This document shows positions 50,954 to 59,793 of a stretch of DNA of 64,000 nucleotides, piece after piece; within the stretch, counting starts at the first letter, position 1; each line of letters begins with the position of its first letter. The position numbers were made by a program, and so were the translations under genes. The notes beneath the pieces are model-generated. The model saw only the letters and a list, made by a program, of their open reading frames with translations, did no database searches and had not been told where the DNA came from. The stretch is from Terriglobales bacterium (lineage in GTDB: Bacteria > Acidobacteriota > Terriglobia > Terriglobales > Acidobacteriaceae), in the NCBI GenBank assembly GCA_025980765.1, contig JAICXB010000004.1:62001-126000 (forward strand), written 5' to 3'.

Positions 50954-52906
50954 ATGGACGAAATCCCCCGTCGCCCCGTCCAGCTTGTATTTGGCAAAAT
51001 CGATGACATTGGTAGCCGCGTAGCTGCGGCCATCGATGGCGCGCGCCGCTTCCTCTTCACCAGTCAAGACGCGAAAGGCTACTGGTGCGGTGAGCTCGAA
51101 GCTGACACCACCCTCGAATCCGATTACATCCTGCTGCATACTCTGCTTGGCACCGGTAACGCCGAACGACTGCAAAAAGCGGCGCGAGAGATCGCTCGCC
51201 ATCAAAACGAGGATGGCGGATGGCCCATATACCGAGGGGGGCCTTCCAACATAAGCGCCACCGTGAAGGCCTATTTTGCCCTCAAGCTCACCGGATACAA
51301 ACCCGACAATCCCATTTTGGCACGGGCACGCGAGCGCATCGCAAAGCTCGGCGGGGTCACCGCAGTCAACACCTTCACCAAGATCTATCTCTGCTTCCTC
51401 GGGCAATACGATTACGACGCCGTTCCCGCGATTCCGCCCGAAATCGTGCTTTTCCCGAAATGGTTCTGGTTCAACATCTACGAGATTTCCTCGTGGTCGC
51501 GCGGCATTCTGGTCCCGCTCTCGATTGCCTATGCCAAGAAGCCCTTCAAAAAGATCCCCGATGAAATGGGCATCGACGAGCTTTTCCCCGAAGGCCGGCA
51601 CAAGACCAATCTCCACCTCAAATGGAGCGACCATGTGGTGAGCTGGCGCAATTTCTTCCTCGTGCTCAATCACATCACGCACTGGTTTGAGCGCGTGCAC
51701 GTGCGTCCGCTGCGTTCTCTGGCGCTTAAGGCCGCCAAAGAGTGGATGCTGGAGCGTTTCGAGATGAGCGATGGCCTGGCAGCGATTTATCCCGCCATCG
51801 TCAATTCCATCATCGCGCTGCGCTGCCTGGGCTACTCGGTCGACGATCCCCAGTTCATCCGCGCTATGGATGAATTCGAGTCGCTCGGCATCGAGGAAGA
51901 AGATACGTTCCGCATGCTGCCTTGCAAATCCCCAGTCTGGGACACCGCCTATGCGCTGTTCGCACTCGGCGAAAGTGGAGTGCCGGCCACCGATGCGCGC
52001 ATGGTCGCCGCCGGAGATTGGATGTTGCAGAAGCAGGTCACACACAAAGGCGACTGGGCCGTGAAGGTGAAGGATACAGCGCCGGCGGGTTGGTATTTCG
52101 AGTTCAACAATGAGTTTTATCCCGATGTAGACGACTCGGCCATGGTGATGCTGGGACTCAGCAAAATTCAGCACTCCAACGAGCGATATCACTACGAATC
52201 GGTGCAGCGAGCGATCACCTGGATTTTTTCTATGCAGTGCAAGGACGGCGGGTGGGCGTCGTTCGACAAAGACAACGATAAAATGGTCTTCGAGCACATA
52301 CCCTTTGCCGACCACAACGCCATGCTCGATCCGCCAACCGTGGATATCACCGGCCGGGTGCTCGAATGTCTTGCCGCTTACGGATACACGCAGGAAGACA
52401 AGCGGGTGCGCCGCGCCATTAGCTTCATTCGCAAGAACCAGGAAACGGACGGTTCATGGTTCGGCCGCTGGGGTGTGAATTACGTCTACGGCACCATGCA
52501 GGTACTGCGTGGCCTGGAAGCCATGGGTGTGGACAATCACGAGCCTTGCATTCAGCAGGCCGCTGAATGGATCCGCATGTATCAAAACACCGACGGAGGA
52601 TGGGGCGAGAGCTGTCTCTCGTACGACGATCCCAGCGCGAAGGGGATTGGACCCAGCACGCCTTCGCAAACAGCGTGGGCCATTATGGGATTGCTGGCCG
52701 CTGGAGACACACGCAGTGACGCGGTCGCACGCGGCATCGCATGGCTGCTGCGCACCCAGCGCAAAGATGGGGGATGGGACGAGCCTGAATACACCGGCAC
52801 CGGCTTCCCCCGAGTGTTCTACCTGGCTTATCACCTGTATCGCGTATATTTCCCTCTGATCGCCCTGGCAGAATATGGGAAGGTGTGCGCCGGAGAACCA
52901 AACTAG
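50954..52906 (+). CDS. shc: Squalene-hopene cyclase
   Basis: A 650-residue membrane-associated cyclase that folds squalene to pentacyclic hopene. The catalytic motif DVDD (residues 391-394, in EFYPDVDDSAMV) supplies the proton. At least five QW repeats are visible: QNEDGGWP, QCKDGGWASFD, QETDGSWFGRWG, QNTDGGWGE and QRKDGGWDE. The length matches the family (630-720). It is translated immediately after ispH and followed 13 bases on by hpnH. A single copy is present here; the N-terminal GKIDDIGSRVAAAIDGARRFL fits the helical entry domain. Confidence 0.97.
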   Translation: MDEIPRRPVQLVFGKIDDIGSRVAAAIDGARRFLFTSQDAKGYWCGELEADTTLESDYILLHTLLGTGNAERLQKAAREIARHQNEDGGWPIYRGGPSNISATVKAYFALKLTGYKPDNPILARARERIAKLGGVTAVNTFTKIYLCFLGQYDYDAVPAIPPEIVLFPKWFWFNIYEISSWSRGILVPLSIAYAKKPFKKIPDEMGIDELFPEGRHKTNLHLKWSDHVVSWRNFFLVLNHITHWFERVHVRPLRSLALKAAKEWMLERFEMSDGLAAIYPAIVNSIIALRCLGYSVDDPQFIRAMDEFESLGIEEEDTFRMLPCKSPVWDTAYALFALGESGVPATDARMVAAGDWMLQKQVTHKGDWAVKVKDTAPAGWYFEFNNEFYPDVDDSAMVMLGLSKIQHSNERYHYESVQRAITWIFSMQCKDGGWASFDKDNDKMVFEHIPFADHNAMLDPPTVDITGRVLECLAAYGYTQEDKRVRRAISFIRKNQETDGSWFGRWGVNYVYGTMQVLRGLEAMGVDNHEPCIQQAAEWIRMYQNTDGGWGESCLSYDDPSAKGIGPSTPSQTAWAIMGLLAAGDTRSDAVARGIAWLLRTQRKDGGWDEPEYTGTGFPRVFYLAYHLYRVYFPLIALAEYGKVCAGEPN

Positions 52907-52919
52907 GCTTAGGAGATCA

Positions 52920-54044
52920 ATGCCCCGACCAATTTCACAAATGTGGACGGTTTCCACTTACGTCCTTAAACAGAAGCTGAAAGGACGAAAGCGGTACCCG
53001 CTTGTCCTGATGCTGGAGCCGCTCTTCCGTTGCAATCTGGCATGCGCGGGCTGCGGGAAAATTCAGTATCCGCCACACATCCTGAAGCAACAGCTCACGC
53101 CGGAAGAATGCTTCCGCGCAGTCGAAGAATGCGGAGCGCCGGTAATCAGCATTCCGGGCGGCGAACCGCTTATGCATCCGCAGATTGCGGAAATTGTGGC
53201 CGGACTGGTCGCGCGCAAAAAGTACATTTATCTCTGCACCAACGCGCTGCTCCTCGCGGAAAAGCTCGATCTGTTCACTCCCAGCAAGTACCTCACATTT
53301 TCAGTCCACGTGGACGGCCAACGTGAGCACCACGATTTTTCCGTCTGCCGCGAGGGCGGCTACGAGGTCGCGATCGGCGGAATCCGCGAAGCCATTCAGC
53401 GCGGTTTCCGGGTCACCACCAATACCACGCTCTTCGATGGCGCCGATCCCAACAGCGTGCGCGCGCACTTCGACGAGATGATGGAACTGGGCGTCGAGAG
53501 CATGATGCTGTCGCCCGGCTACTCCTACGACAAAGCTCCCGACCAAAAGCATTTTCTGGGACGCGCCCGCATTCGGCGCCTTTTCCGCGCAATTCTCTCA
53601 AATCGAAAGGCGAGTTGGCGCTTTAATCAGTCGCCGTTGTTTCTCGAGTTCCTCATGGGAAAGCAGCAGTACTCGTGCACTCCCTGGGGCATGCCTACAT
53701 TCAACATCTTCGGCTGGCAGAAACCTTGCTACCTGCTGCAGGACGGATACGCAGATACCTTCAAGGAACTGCTCGATGAAACCGAATGGAACAACTATGG
53801 TACCGAATCGGGCAATCCACGCTGCGCCAACTGCATGGTACATAGCGGATATGAAGCTTCCGCTGTAAATCACACGTTCGGCTCCCTGCGCGGTTTTTGG
53901 AGCACCATCCGCGCTACCTTTGCTCGCTATGACGACGAGGGCGCGCTCAAGTTACTGAACGAGCCGGTGCGCCCGGTGCATGCTTTTAATCCCCTGGTGC
54001 AAATTGAAACTGAATCCAGCGAACTCGAGAGCAGCCGGGCATGA
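52920..54044 (+). CDS. hpnH: Adenosyl-hopene transferase HpnH (radical SAM)
   Basis: A 374-residue radical SAM enzyme. The cluster motif is CNLACAGC (CxxxCxxC) in EPLFRCNLACAGCGKIQYP. HpnH adds the adenosyl radical to hopene to form adenosylhopane, the first step to extended hopanoids. SIPGGEPLMHPQI, the conserved GGEP motif, and the C-terminal PRCANCMVHSGYEASAVNHTF, with further cysteines, agree with the family. The ATG at 52920 has TAGGAGATCA upstream; an in-frame codon 15 residues earlier overlaps shc and is unlikely. Its stop overlaps the next start (ATGA). Confidence 0.95.
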   Translation: MPRPISQMWTVSTYVLKQKLKGRKRYPLVLMLEPLFRCNLACAGCGKIQYPPHILKQQLTPEECFRAVEECGAPVISIPGGEPLMHPQIAEIVAGLVARKKYIYLCTNALLLAEKLDLFTPSKYLTFSVHVDGQREHHDFSVCREGGYEVAIGGIREAIQRGFRVTTNTTLFDGADPNSVRAHFDEMMELGVESMMLSPGYSYDKAPDQKHFLGRARIRRLFRAILSNRKASWRFNQSPLFLEFLMGKQQYSCTPWGMPTFNIFGWQKPCYLLQDGYADTFKELLDETEWNNYGTESGNPRCANCMVHSGYEASAVNHTFGSLRGFWSTIRATFARYDDEGALKLLNEPVRPVHAFNPLVQIETESSELESSRA

Positions 54045-54481
54045 GCACAGCGGATCCGATCATCGACCAAACTCCCCTTTTGGGAAGCCCAGATAATCTG
54101 GAGGTAGCTCCAGGTACTTCGCACCAGCAGCTCGAAGGCTGGATCCCGCAACTTGCAAGCGAACAAGAAATTCGCCAGGCTTTGGAAAAAGCCTTTGACT
54201 ATCGCGGTGACGTTACTATCACCCGCAAGACTGGCGATAAAGTTGAGGGTTACATTTTCGACCGCCGCAGCGGAAGCTCTCTCGTGGATTCCATCGTCCG
54301 TCTGATTCCCGCCGGTAAGCGCGAAAAAGTCGCTATTCCCTACTCCGATATCGCCGCCCTGAAGTTCAGCGACCGCGACCCCGCCGCCGGCAAGAGCTTC
54401 GAAGCCTGGGTGCGCAAATATTGGGAAAAACGCACGGCTGGCGAGAAAAACATCCAGATCGCCCCGGACGCTCTCGAATAG
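54041..54481 (+). CDS. Conserved hypothetical protein of the hopanoid operon
   Basis: A 146-residue soluble protein without signal peptide. The central part (REQALEKAFDYRGDVTITRKTG then DKVEGYIFDRRSG) and VAIPYSDIAALKFSDRDPAAGKSFEAWVRKYWEKR look like a small compact beta-rich domain. I do not recognise a named family. Its start overlaps the stop of hpnH by four bases, so it is co-translated and probably serves hopanoid synthesis or localisation. A regulatory or scaffold role is only a guess. Confidence 0.75.
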   Translation: MSTADPIIDQTPLLGSPDNLEVAPGTSHQQLEGWIPQLASEQEIRQALEKAFDYRGDVTITRKTGDKVEGYIFDRRSGSSLVDSIVRLIPAGKREKVAIPYSDIAALKFSDRDPAAGKSFEAWVRKYWEKRTAGEKNIQIAPDALE

Positions 54482-54607
54482 CCGAAAAGGCCATTGGCGT
54501 TCATGCTGGTGTAGTGGCGGACGCTACGCCTGCGTTGTTCGCGCATCTCGTCCCGCAAAATGCCCTGAGTTGCGCCGCCTATTTCGGTCCGCCTTCGTCA
54601 AATTGAG

Positions 54608-55138
54608 ATGACGAAAGCTCTGTTGTCCTGCCTGCTCGTCTTTGTTTTCGCACCCCTTTGCTTGGCCCAGCAGCAACCTGCAACTTCGTCGCAAATTTCC
54701 GAATTACGGTGGTTCGTCGGACATTGGAATTGCGAAGGGAAGTTTGCTTCGGGCAAATCGATCTCCGCCAACGCAAGCTTTGAAGCTACTCTTGATGACC
54801 ACTGGATTCTCTTCCGGCACGACGATAATCCGCCTTTCAACTACCACGCACTTTCGGAGTGGGGTTGGAGCGACAAGTCCCAGCAGTTTGTCTCTCTAAT
54901 CCAGGACTCAGGAGGCGGAGCAAGGGCCTTCTACTCTTCCGGATGGACTGGCGCAAAACTCCGGTGGGAAGGCGGAGCCTTCAATCCCGACCAGGCGCAT
55001 TCTGAGCGTTTCGAGTTTTCGAAACTCGATAACGACGCTTTCCAGGTGGCGTATTCGTATTTTAAAGATGGAAAGTGGATAAGCGTCGATGCGAGCAAAT
55101 GTACTCGCGTCAACTTGAGTCCATCGAATCCAAATTAG
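54608..55138 (+). CDS. Exported protein of unknown function (DUF1579-like)
   Basis: A 176-residue protein with a Sec signal (LLSCLLVFVFAPLCLAQ). The mature domain starts LRWFVGHWNCEGKF and has repeated short beta strands (DHWILFRHDD, SEWGWSDKSQQFVSLIQDSGGG, FYSSGWTGAKLRWEGG), a pattern like the heme-free nitrobindin/lipocalin-type barrels often found in exported acidobacterial proteins. No catalytic residues are evident. It stands alone, 126 bases after the hopanoid operon. Confidence 0.6.
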   Translation: MTKALLSCLLVFVFAPLCLAQQQPATSSQISELRWFVGHWNCEGKFASGKSISANASFEATLDDHWILFRHDDNPPFNYHALSEWGWSDKSQQFVSLIQDSGGGARAFYSSGWTGAKLRWEGGAFNPDQAHSERFEFSKLDNDAFQVAYSYFKDGKWISVDASKCTRVNLSPSNPN

Positions 55139-55190
55139 TTCCCACGGACGAAAGAGATGCGTGCGTCTCTACCAGGGACTTGGGAAACCG

Positions 55191-55940
55191 TCATTCGCCT
55201 GTAATCCGATGCAGATCCACTTTCATAGCTTGCATGTCAAACCCGGAAGGCGCCTCCCCCCACTTCCCGCTGATCCAGTCGGGGCTCAGCACGGCATAGG
55301 CCTCGTCCATATAGGTTGCACAGAAATCAAAACTCATTGAGATCAGCGCGCCCCACGTCACTATGTAGAGTCGCTCCTGATCGTATCCCACAATGGGAAC
55401 ACAGTGCCCGTTGTGCAGATTGGGAGCGAACTCTCGATCGGCGTGCTTCGAAACTGTCCAGGGTACTTTCCGCGGATCGGGTGCATGTGCGATGTGGTCG
55501 GGGAGTGCCAGGCCCACATAGCAGTTGCCAAAAATCCATATTGCCTGCCTCACCTGCTCTAAGTTGCGCGGATCGAGCTGGGCAAAGCCGGCGACCTTGT
55601 GTTCGCTAATTCCGTGTCGGCGCCAGTGCTTGAGCACATCGAGCATGTGTGCGCCTGCTTCGAGGTTATCCCCGACGAAGTGACGATAGGCGGCCAGCAC
55701 CTGTGCATCACTGGGTACGACCATTTCTCCGGTATCGGCCGTCCATTGCTGGATCATGTGTCCGGCGGCAGCGCAGGCGCATAGAGGGTACTTGTCATTC
55801 TGCATCATCGGCCAGGAAAGGACCGGCTTGGAGTAGTCGATTTTGGCCGGCGGGGCCCCTCGTTGCGCTGAGGTGTAATGGGCGAAACGAAGCGTCCTTG
55901 GATCGTGTTTCGGCGGATGTTTCCCGAGTTTTAGTGCCAT
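55191..55940 (-). CDS. Papain-fold cysteine-protease-like protein
   Basis: A 249-residue protein. LCACAAAGHMIQQW near residue 55 resembles the helix bearing the catalytic Cys of papain-like enzymes, and NGHCVPIVGYDQERLYIVTWGALISMS resembles the region with the active-site His followed by a conserved W-G. The usual Asn after the His is not obvious, so activity is uncertain. The start at 55940 (MALKLGKHPPKHDPRTL) is the more natural one; an in-frame codon 22 residues upstream exists. Alternative: an inactive binding protein. Confidence 0.55.
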   Translation of the reverse strand: MALKLGKHPPKHDPRTLRFAHYTSAQRGAPPAKIDYSKPVLSWPMMQNDKYPLCACAAAGHMIQQWTADTGEMVVPSDAQVLAAYRHFVGDNLEAGAHMLDVLKHWRRHGISEHKVAGFAQLDPRNLEQVRQAIWIFGNCYVGLALPDHIAHAPDPRKVPWTVSKHADREFAPNLHNGHCVPIVGYDQERLYIVTWGALISMSFDFCATYMDEAYAVLSPDWISGKWGEAPSGFDMQAMKVDLHRITGE

Positions 55941-56418
55941 TTGAGGAGAATTCCTGTGTCTAGCAACTGATTCTGAAGCGTTTAACTTCTTCAATGCAAG
56001 CTCCAAGCGGTTTTTACCAGCTGGTCACGGTAAAAGAGTTGTTTGGCAGACGCGTGCCGCCTGCTGACGCTCCACCGTTCATGCCCTTCGCTTACCCGCA
56101 GCTAGGGCGGACTTACGAAGGTATCGGTACATTTTGGTGTCACTTGTGCATCAACACCACAACTGCTTGCGAGCCGGATGATGTGAAACACAGCATCTGG
56201 CTGGAGACACGGTAGTACATGTACCAAAAACCGGGTAAAACCGGAAGAAAACCGGAAGAAACCGGGAACTCTGCCTTGACACACAGGGGACTAACCGGGG
56301 TATAACACGCCTACCTTACTTCCCTCGAGAAAGCTTGAGGAAGACACCTCCCCCATTTGGTCTTCCATGGGAAGCATGTTGCGGAAAGGCTAAGCATCTT
56401 TAGAAAGGCTGGACATCC
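55941..56418. other. Region upstream of the pilus operon
   Basis: The right half contains the phased ACCGG array and promoter (56230-56306) and a structured-looking leader (CTTCCCTCGAGAAAGCTTG with an inverse GAGGAAG). A palindrome GTACATGTAC (56215-56224) marks its left boundary. A 73-codon frame at 55994 is not convincing as a gene. Confidence 0.6.
56230..56306 (+). promoter_or_regulatory. Helically phased ACCGG sites and promoter of the pil operon
   Basis: ACCGG begins at 56230, 56240, 56251 and 56261 (10, 11 and 10 bases apart), and again at 56294, 33 bases further. Between the fourth and fifth lies TTGACA (56276-56281); TATAAC (56301-56306) follows after 19 bases. All five sites face the same side of the helix. 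This suggests a cooperative DNA-binding protein acting on the promoter of the HTH-pilM-Q operon. Confidence 0.65.
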
Positions 56419-56661
56419 ATGGCCGCAGATTCGCGTGAAGTGATGAATATCCGCCAGGCTTCGCAGTACCTGGGCGTGAGTCCCGACACGCTTTACAAGT
56501 ACGTCTATGACGAAAAGATCCCGGCCTTCAAGCTGGGCAACCGCTGGAAATTCAAAAAGACCATTCTCGACCACTGGATGGAGCAGAAGAGCTCGATCGG
56601 TGAAGGCAAACTCAGCAAAAAGAAACCGCGCGCCGCACGGGCAGCCGCGGGTGGCCAATAG
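56419..56661 (+). CDS. Small MerR/BldC-type HTH DNA-binding protein
   Basis: An 80-residue protein. MNIRQASQYLGVSPDTLYKYVYDEKIPAFKLGNRWKF is a winged helix of the excisionase/BldC class, and the remainder (KKTILDHWMEQKSSIGEGKL then a Lys/Ala-rich basic tail) is a second helix plus a charged tail without a dimerising coil. BldC-type proteins oligomerise head to tail on direct repeats. The gene begins 13 bases before pilM and shares its promoter, which carries five direct ACCGG sites. It is thus the obvious candidate to bind them and to control pilus genes. Confidence 0.88.
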   Translation: MAADSREVMNIRQASQYLGVSPDTLYKYVYDEKIPAFKLGNRWKFKKTILDHWMEQKSSIGEGKLSKKKPRAARAAAGGQ

Positions 56662-56673
56662 CGGAGGCAGAGC

Positions 56674-57723
56674 ATGTTTGGATTCGGAGCTACCAAATCG
56701 ATTGTCGGACTGGACATAGGGTCCAGCAGCATCAAGGCAGTCGAACTCAAGAAAGTAAAAGGCCAGGTGCAGGTCGCACACCTCGGGGTCGAGCGGCTGG
56801 GATCGGACATCGTTGTGGACTCCATGATTGTCGATTCCGGTAGCGTCTCCAGCGCGATCTCCAAGCTGTTCACCGAGAACAAATTTGGCTCGAAGCTCGT
56901 AGCGACCGCTGTTTCCGGGCACTCGGTGATCGTGAAGAAGATCTCGATGCAGACGGTGCCCGAAGCTGAAGTGCCGGAGCTGCTGCAGGCCGAAGCCGCG
57001 CAATACATTCCTTTCGACATGAACGATGTGAACATCGACTACCAGGTACTCACCGAAGACGCGACCGAGCCGCAAATGGACGTCCTGCTCGCCGCGGTGA
57101 AGAAAGACAAGATCCTCAATTACACAAACGTCTTGTCATTGGCAGGCAAAGTCCCCGAAGTGGTGGACATCGACGCCTTCGCCCTGCAGAACTGCTACGA
57201 GTACAACTACGATCCGTCGCCAACCTCGACTGTCGCGCTGCTGAACATCGGCGCCAGCGTGATGAATATCAACATCGTGCGCGGCACCACTCCGTTGTTT
57301 ACTCGTGACGTCAGTGTTGGCGGCAATCAGTACACCGACTCATTGCAGAAGGAACTCGACCTTAGCTTTGACGATGCCGAATCCTTGAAGCTGGGGGAGA
57401 AAGTCGGAACGGTGAGCCAAGACGCCAAGCTGCCAATCCTGCAGCAGGTGACGGAAATCATCGTGCTTGAAATTCAGAAGACCTTTGACTTCTTCCGCGC
57501 CACCGCCGCAGGACAGCACATCGAGAAAATTTACCTCGCCGGCGGATCGTCAGCCGTTCCCGGGCTGACCGAAGCGCTGCGCCAGGAGTTTTCGATGCCA
57601 GTGGAGACGCTGAATCCATTTCAGAAGATTCAGCCCGGACCGGAATCAGCCATGCTGGAAAAGAACGCGGGGCAGCTCGCGGTAGCCGTGGGCTTGGCCC
57701 TCAGGAGTTTTGAGACCTTATGA
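56674..57723 (+). CDS. pilM: Type IV pilus assembly protein PilM
   Basis: A 349-residue cytoplasmic actin-fold protein. The phosphate-1 region is VGLDIGSSSIKAVELKK, and LNIGASVMNINIV and YLAGGSSAVPGLTEAL correspond to the phosphate-2 and adenosine motifs. It binds the N-terminus of PilN at the inner membrane to link the pilus machinery to the cytoplasmic ATPases. GGAGG precedes the ATG. Its stop overlaps the start of pilN by four bases. It is located directly after the HTH gene. Confidence 0.95.
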   Translation: MFGFGATKSIVGLDIGSSSIKAVELKKVKGQVQVAHLGVERLGSDIVVDSMIVDSGSVSSAISKLFTENKFGSKLVATAVSGHSVIVKKISMQTVPEAEVPELLQAEAAQYIPFDMNDVNIDYQVLTEDATEPQMDVLLAAVKKDKILNYTNVLSLAGKVPEVVDIDAFALQNCYEYNYDPSPTSTVALLNIGASVMNINIVRGTTPLFTRDVSVGGNQYTDSLQKELDLSFDDAESLKLGEKVGTVSQDAKLPILQQVTEIIVLEIQKTFDFFRATAAGQHIEKIYLAGGSSAVPGLTEALRQEFSMPVETLNPFQKIQPGPESAMLEKNAGQLAVAVGLALRSFETL

Positions 57724-58328
57724 TTCGCATCAATCTTCTCGGAAAACCAAAAGCTAAAGGAAAGCGCGCGGCATCTTCAGCCGCTGCGATGGAATTCGAA
57801 AACGGCAGCTCGCAGTCGGGCAATCTGATAGCGGCTGTGGTTGTGCTGGCCGTGGCGCTGGGGGCCATTTGGTGGTCTCAGAAGCAGCTCACTACTGAAG
57901 CCGGCAGAATTCAGACGCAAATGCAGCAGGCGCAGATGGAATCACAACGCCTGGCCCAGATCAAGATCAGATATACCGAACGGCAGAAGGTTCACGACGA
58001 GTACGAAGCCCATGTGAAGGTAATCGACTCGTTGCGCGCGAGCCAGTCGGGTCCGGTCGAGTTGCTCACCATGGTGAGCAGCACGGTCAATAGCACCGAC
58101 GAGGTCTGGCTTGCCGGCCTGAACGATGGCGCCAGCAGCGTCAGCGTCGAGGGCGTCGCCCTGAGTACTAACGCAGTCGCAAACCTCATGACGAATCTGA
58201 TGAAGACCGGCTACTTCAAATCGGTCGAAATCAATAACACATTCCAGGACGAGCAGGAAAAGAAGATTCAGGCGTTTAATTTCAGCCTCACCTGCGAAAA
58301 GCAGGGGGCCGCGCCTAAGAAATCCTAA
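57720..58328 (+). CDS. pilN: Type IV pilus assembly protein PilN
   Basis: A 202-residue bitopic membrane protein. It begins MIRINLLGKPKAK, the conserved INLL motif bound by PilM. A TM helix (NLIAAVVVLAVALGAIWW) spans about residues 38-55. The periplasmic part has a short coiled coil (TEAGRIQTQMQQAQMESQRLAQI) and a ferredoxin-like domain typical of PilN/FimB-type proteins. It partners PilO. Translation is coupled to pilM (ATGA overlap). Confidence 0.93.
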   Translation: MIRINLLGKPKAKGKRAASSAAAMEFENGSSQSGNLIAAVVVLAVALGAIWWSQKQLTTEAGRIQTQMQQAQMESQRLAQIKIRYTERQKVHDEYEAHVKVIDSLRASQSGPVELLTMVSSTVNSTDEVWLAGLNDGASSVSVEGVALSTNAVANLMTNLMKTGYFKSVEINNTFQDEQEKKIQAFNFSLTCEKQGAAPKKS

Positions 58329-58342
58329 GCGGAGCGATCATC

Positions 58343-58999
58343 ATGGGCAAATTCAACGAACTTCCATTTCCAGCGAGAATCGGCGTCCTGCTCGTGATTG
58401 GAGCAGTGATCTTCGCCGGCGCCTGGTACGGCCCGGTCCCTGGACTTGCCGCCATGCGCACCGCCAATGACACCGCAGCGGCGAAACTTAAAGATAAGCA
58501 GGCGGAAAATGCGAAGCTGCGCCCATATGAAGGTCAACTGCGCGAATTGAATTCCCAGATTGACGCTCTGCAGCGGCAGATGGAACGCCAGCGAGAGATC
58601 GTTCCCGACGCCAAAGATGCCGACGATTTCATTCGCGACATGCAGAGCAACGCTCTGCAGGCAGGCGTGGAGATTCGCAGTTTCACCGCCAAGCCAGTCA
58701 ATGCCAAGCAGTACTACAGCGAAGCACCCTTCGAAATGGAGATCGACGGACCGTACTTCGCTGTCCTGAACTTCTTCGAAAAAGTAGGGACCATGGAGCG
58801 CATCGTCAACATCGACGATCTTAAGATGAGCGGCATCGGCAGCAAAGTGGCGGCTCCCACCAAGCACAAGTACGACTATGCGCCGGGGGAAAGCGTGCTG
58901 GTGGCCTGCACCGCCAAAGCATTCTTCAGCCATGGCACTGGAGAGGCTGCCGCATCGGGTCCTGCAGCTCGACCGGGCGCCACTCCGGCGAAAAAATAA
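58343..58999 (+). CDS. pilO: Type IV pilus assembly protein PilO
   Basis: A 218-residue protein. A short cytoplasmic N-terminus (MGKFNELPFPARIG) leads into a TM helix (VLLVIGAVIFAGAWYGP), followed by a coiled coil (KLKDKQAENAKLRPYEGQLREL) and a periplasmic domain (FIRDMQSNALQAGVEIRSF...) with the PilO ferredoxin-like fold. It forms the PilN-PilO heterodimer. It starts 14 bases after pilN. A Pro/Ala tail (AASGPAARPGATPAKK) is not general in the family. Confidence 0.92.
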   Translation: MGKFNELPFPARIGVLLVIGAVIFAGAWYGPVPGLAAMRTANDTAAAKLKDKQAENAKLRPYEGQLRELNSQIDALQRQMERQREIVPDAKDADDFIRDMQSNALQAGVEIRSFTAKPVNAKQYYSEAPFEMEIDGPYFAVLNFFEKVGTMERIVNIDDLKMSGIGSKVAAPTKHKYDYAPGESVLVACTAKAFFSHGTGEAAASGPAARPGATPAKK

Positions 59000-59028
59000 C
59001 GGCAATTCACTAGAGCCAGAGGGAGCAC

Positions 59029-59793
59029 ATGAAAATCGCGACCACAATCTTGACCACGGCGTTGCTGGCTGGACTCAGCGCGGCACAAACGGCTCCGGCA
59101 TCGCAAGTAGTGAAGCCGAATGCGCCCCAGACCAAAGTACAGACCGGACCTTCTTCACTGAAGAGTCCTTTCGTCCCCAAAAAGCCCACGAAGGCTGCTC
59201 CGGCGGCGAAAGCGCCACAACCTGCCATGAGGCCAGCAGCCAAGCCCGTTGTCGCGCAAAAGGTCACGCCAAAAAATGCACAGAAGGCCACAGCGAAGCC
59301 GGCCCAGAAACCCGTGCAGGCGGCCGCCAGCAAGCCGCATGTGCAGACCAAAGCCAAAGCGAAACCTCACGTCGCAGTCGTGAAACCAGTGGTAAAGCCT
59401 GCGGTAAAACCGGCTGAGACTACTCCCGTGCAAGCTCAACCTGTGGCTGCGAAGGCGAAGGTAAATCCTGGGAAGCGCGATCCTTTCATCAGTCCCATTG
59501 CTGCCGCGGCCTTGCGGGGTGGTCCTGCCAGCAATTGCACCACCGGCAAGCGCTGTCTGGTTGTCGATCAAATTGCTCTAAAAGGCATCGTGCAGATGAA
59601 GGAAGGCAACTTCGCGCTGGTGGAAAACGCTGCCAAACGTCCGTATGTCTTGCGCGAGAACGACTCGCTGTTCAACGGAACGGTAGTAAAGATCACCGGC
59701 GATTCTGTGATGTTCCGAGAAAACGGCAGCGACATACTCGGAAGGCCTACGACGAAAGAGGTTGTCAAGAAGGTTTCGGCCCCGGCGGTTTAA
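59029..59793 (+). CDS. pilP: Type IV pilus assembly protein PilP
   Basis: A 254-residue exported protein. The signal is MKIATTILTTALLAGLSAAQ. About 120 residues rich in Ala, Lys, Pro and Gln follow, probably a flexible linker across the periplasm that is longer than in E. coli or Pseudomonas relatives (about 175 residues). The C-terminal domain (KRDPFISPIAAAAL...CLVVDQIALKGIVQ..) matches the compact beta fold of PilP that contacts PilQ. No lipobox cysteine is present, so unlike Pseudomonas PilP it may not be a lipoprotein. Confidence 0.88.
   Translation: MKIATTILTTALLAGLSAAQTAPASQVVKPNAPQTKVQTGPSSLKSPFVPKKPTKAAPAAKAPQPAMRPAAKPVVAQKVTPKNAQKATAKPAQKPVQAAASKPHVQTKAKAKPHVAVVKPVVKPAVKPAETTPVQAQPVAAKAKVNPGKRDPFISPIAAAALRGGPASNCTTGKRCLVVDQIALKGIVQMKEGNFALVENAAKRPYVLRENDSLFNGTVVKITGDSVMFRENGSDILGRPTTKEVVKKVSAPAV

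Noticed and set aside
55994-56215. A 73-codon frame upstream of the pilus operon
   Set aside because: No ribosome-binding site, signal or motif; composition is non-coding-like. It remains possible but unsupported.
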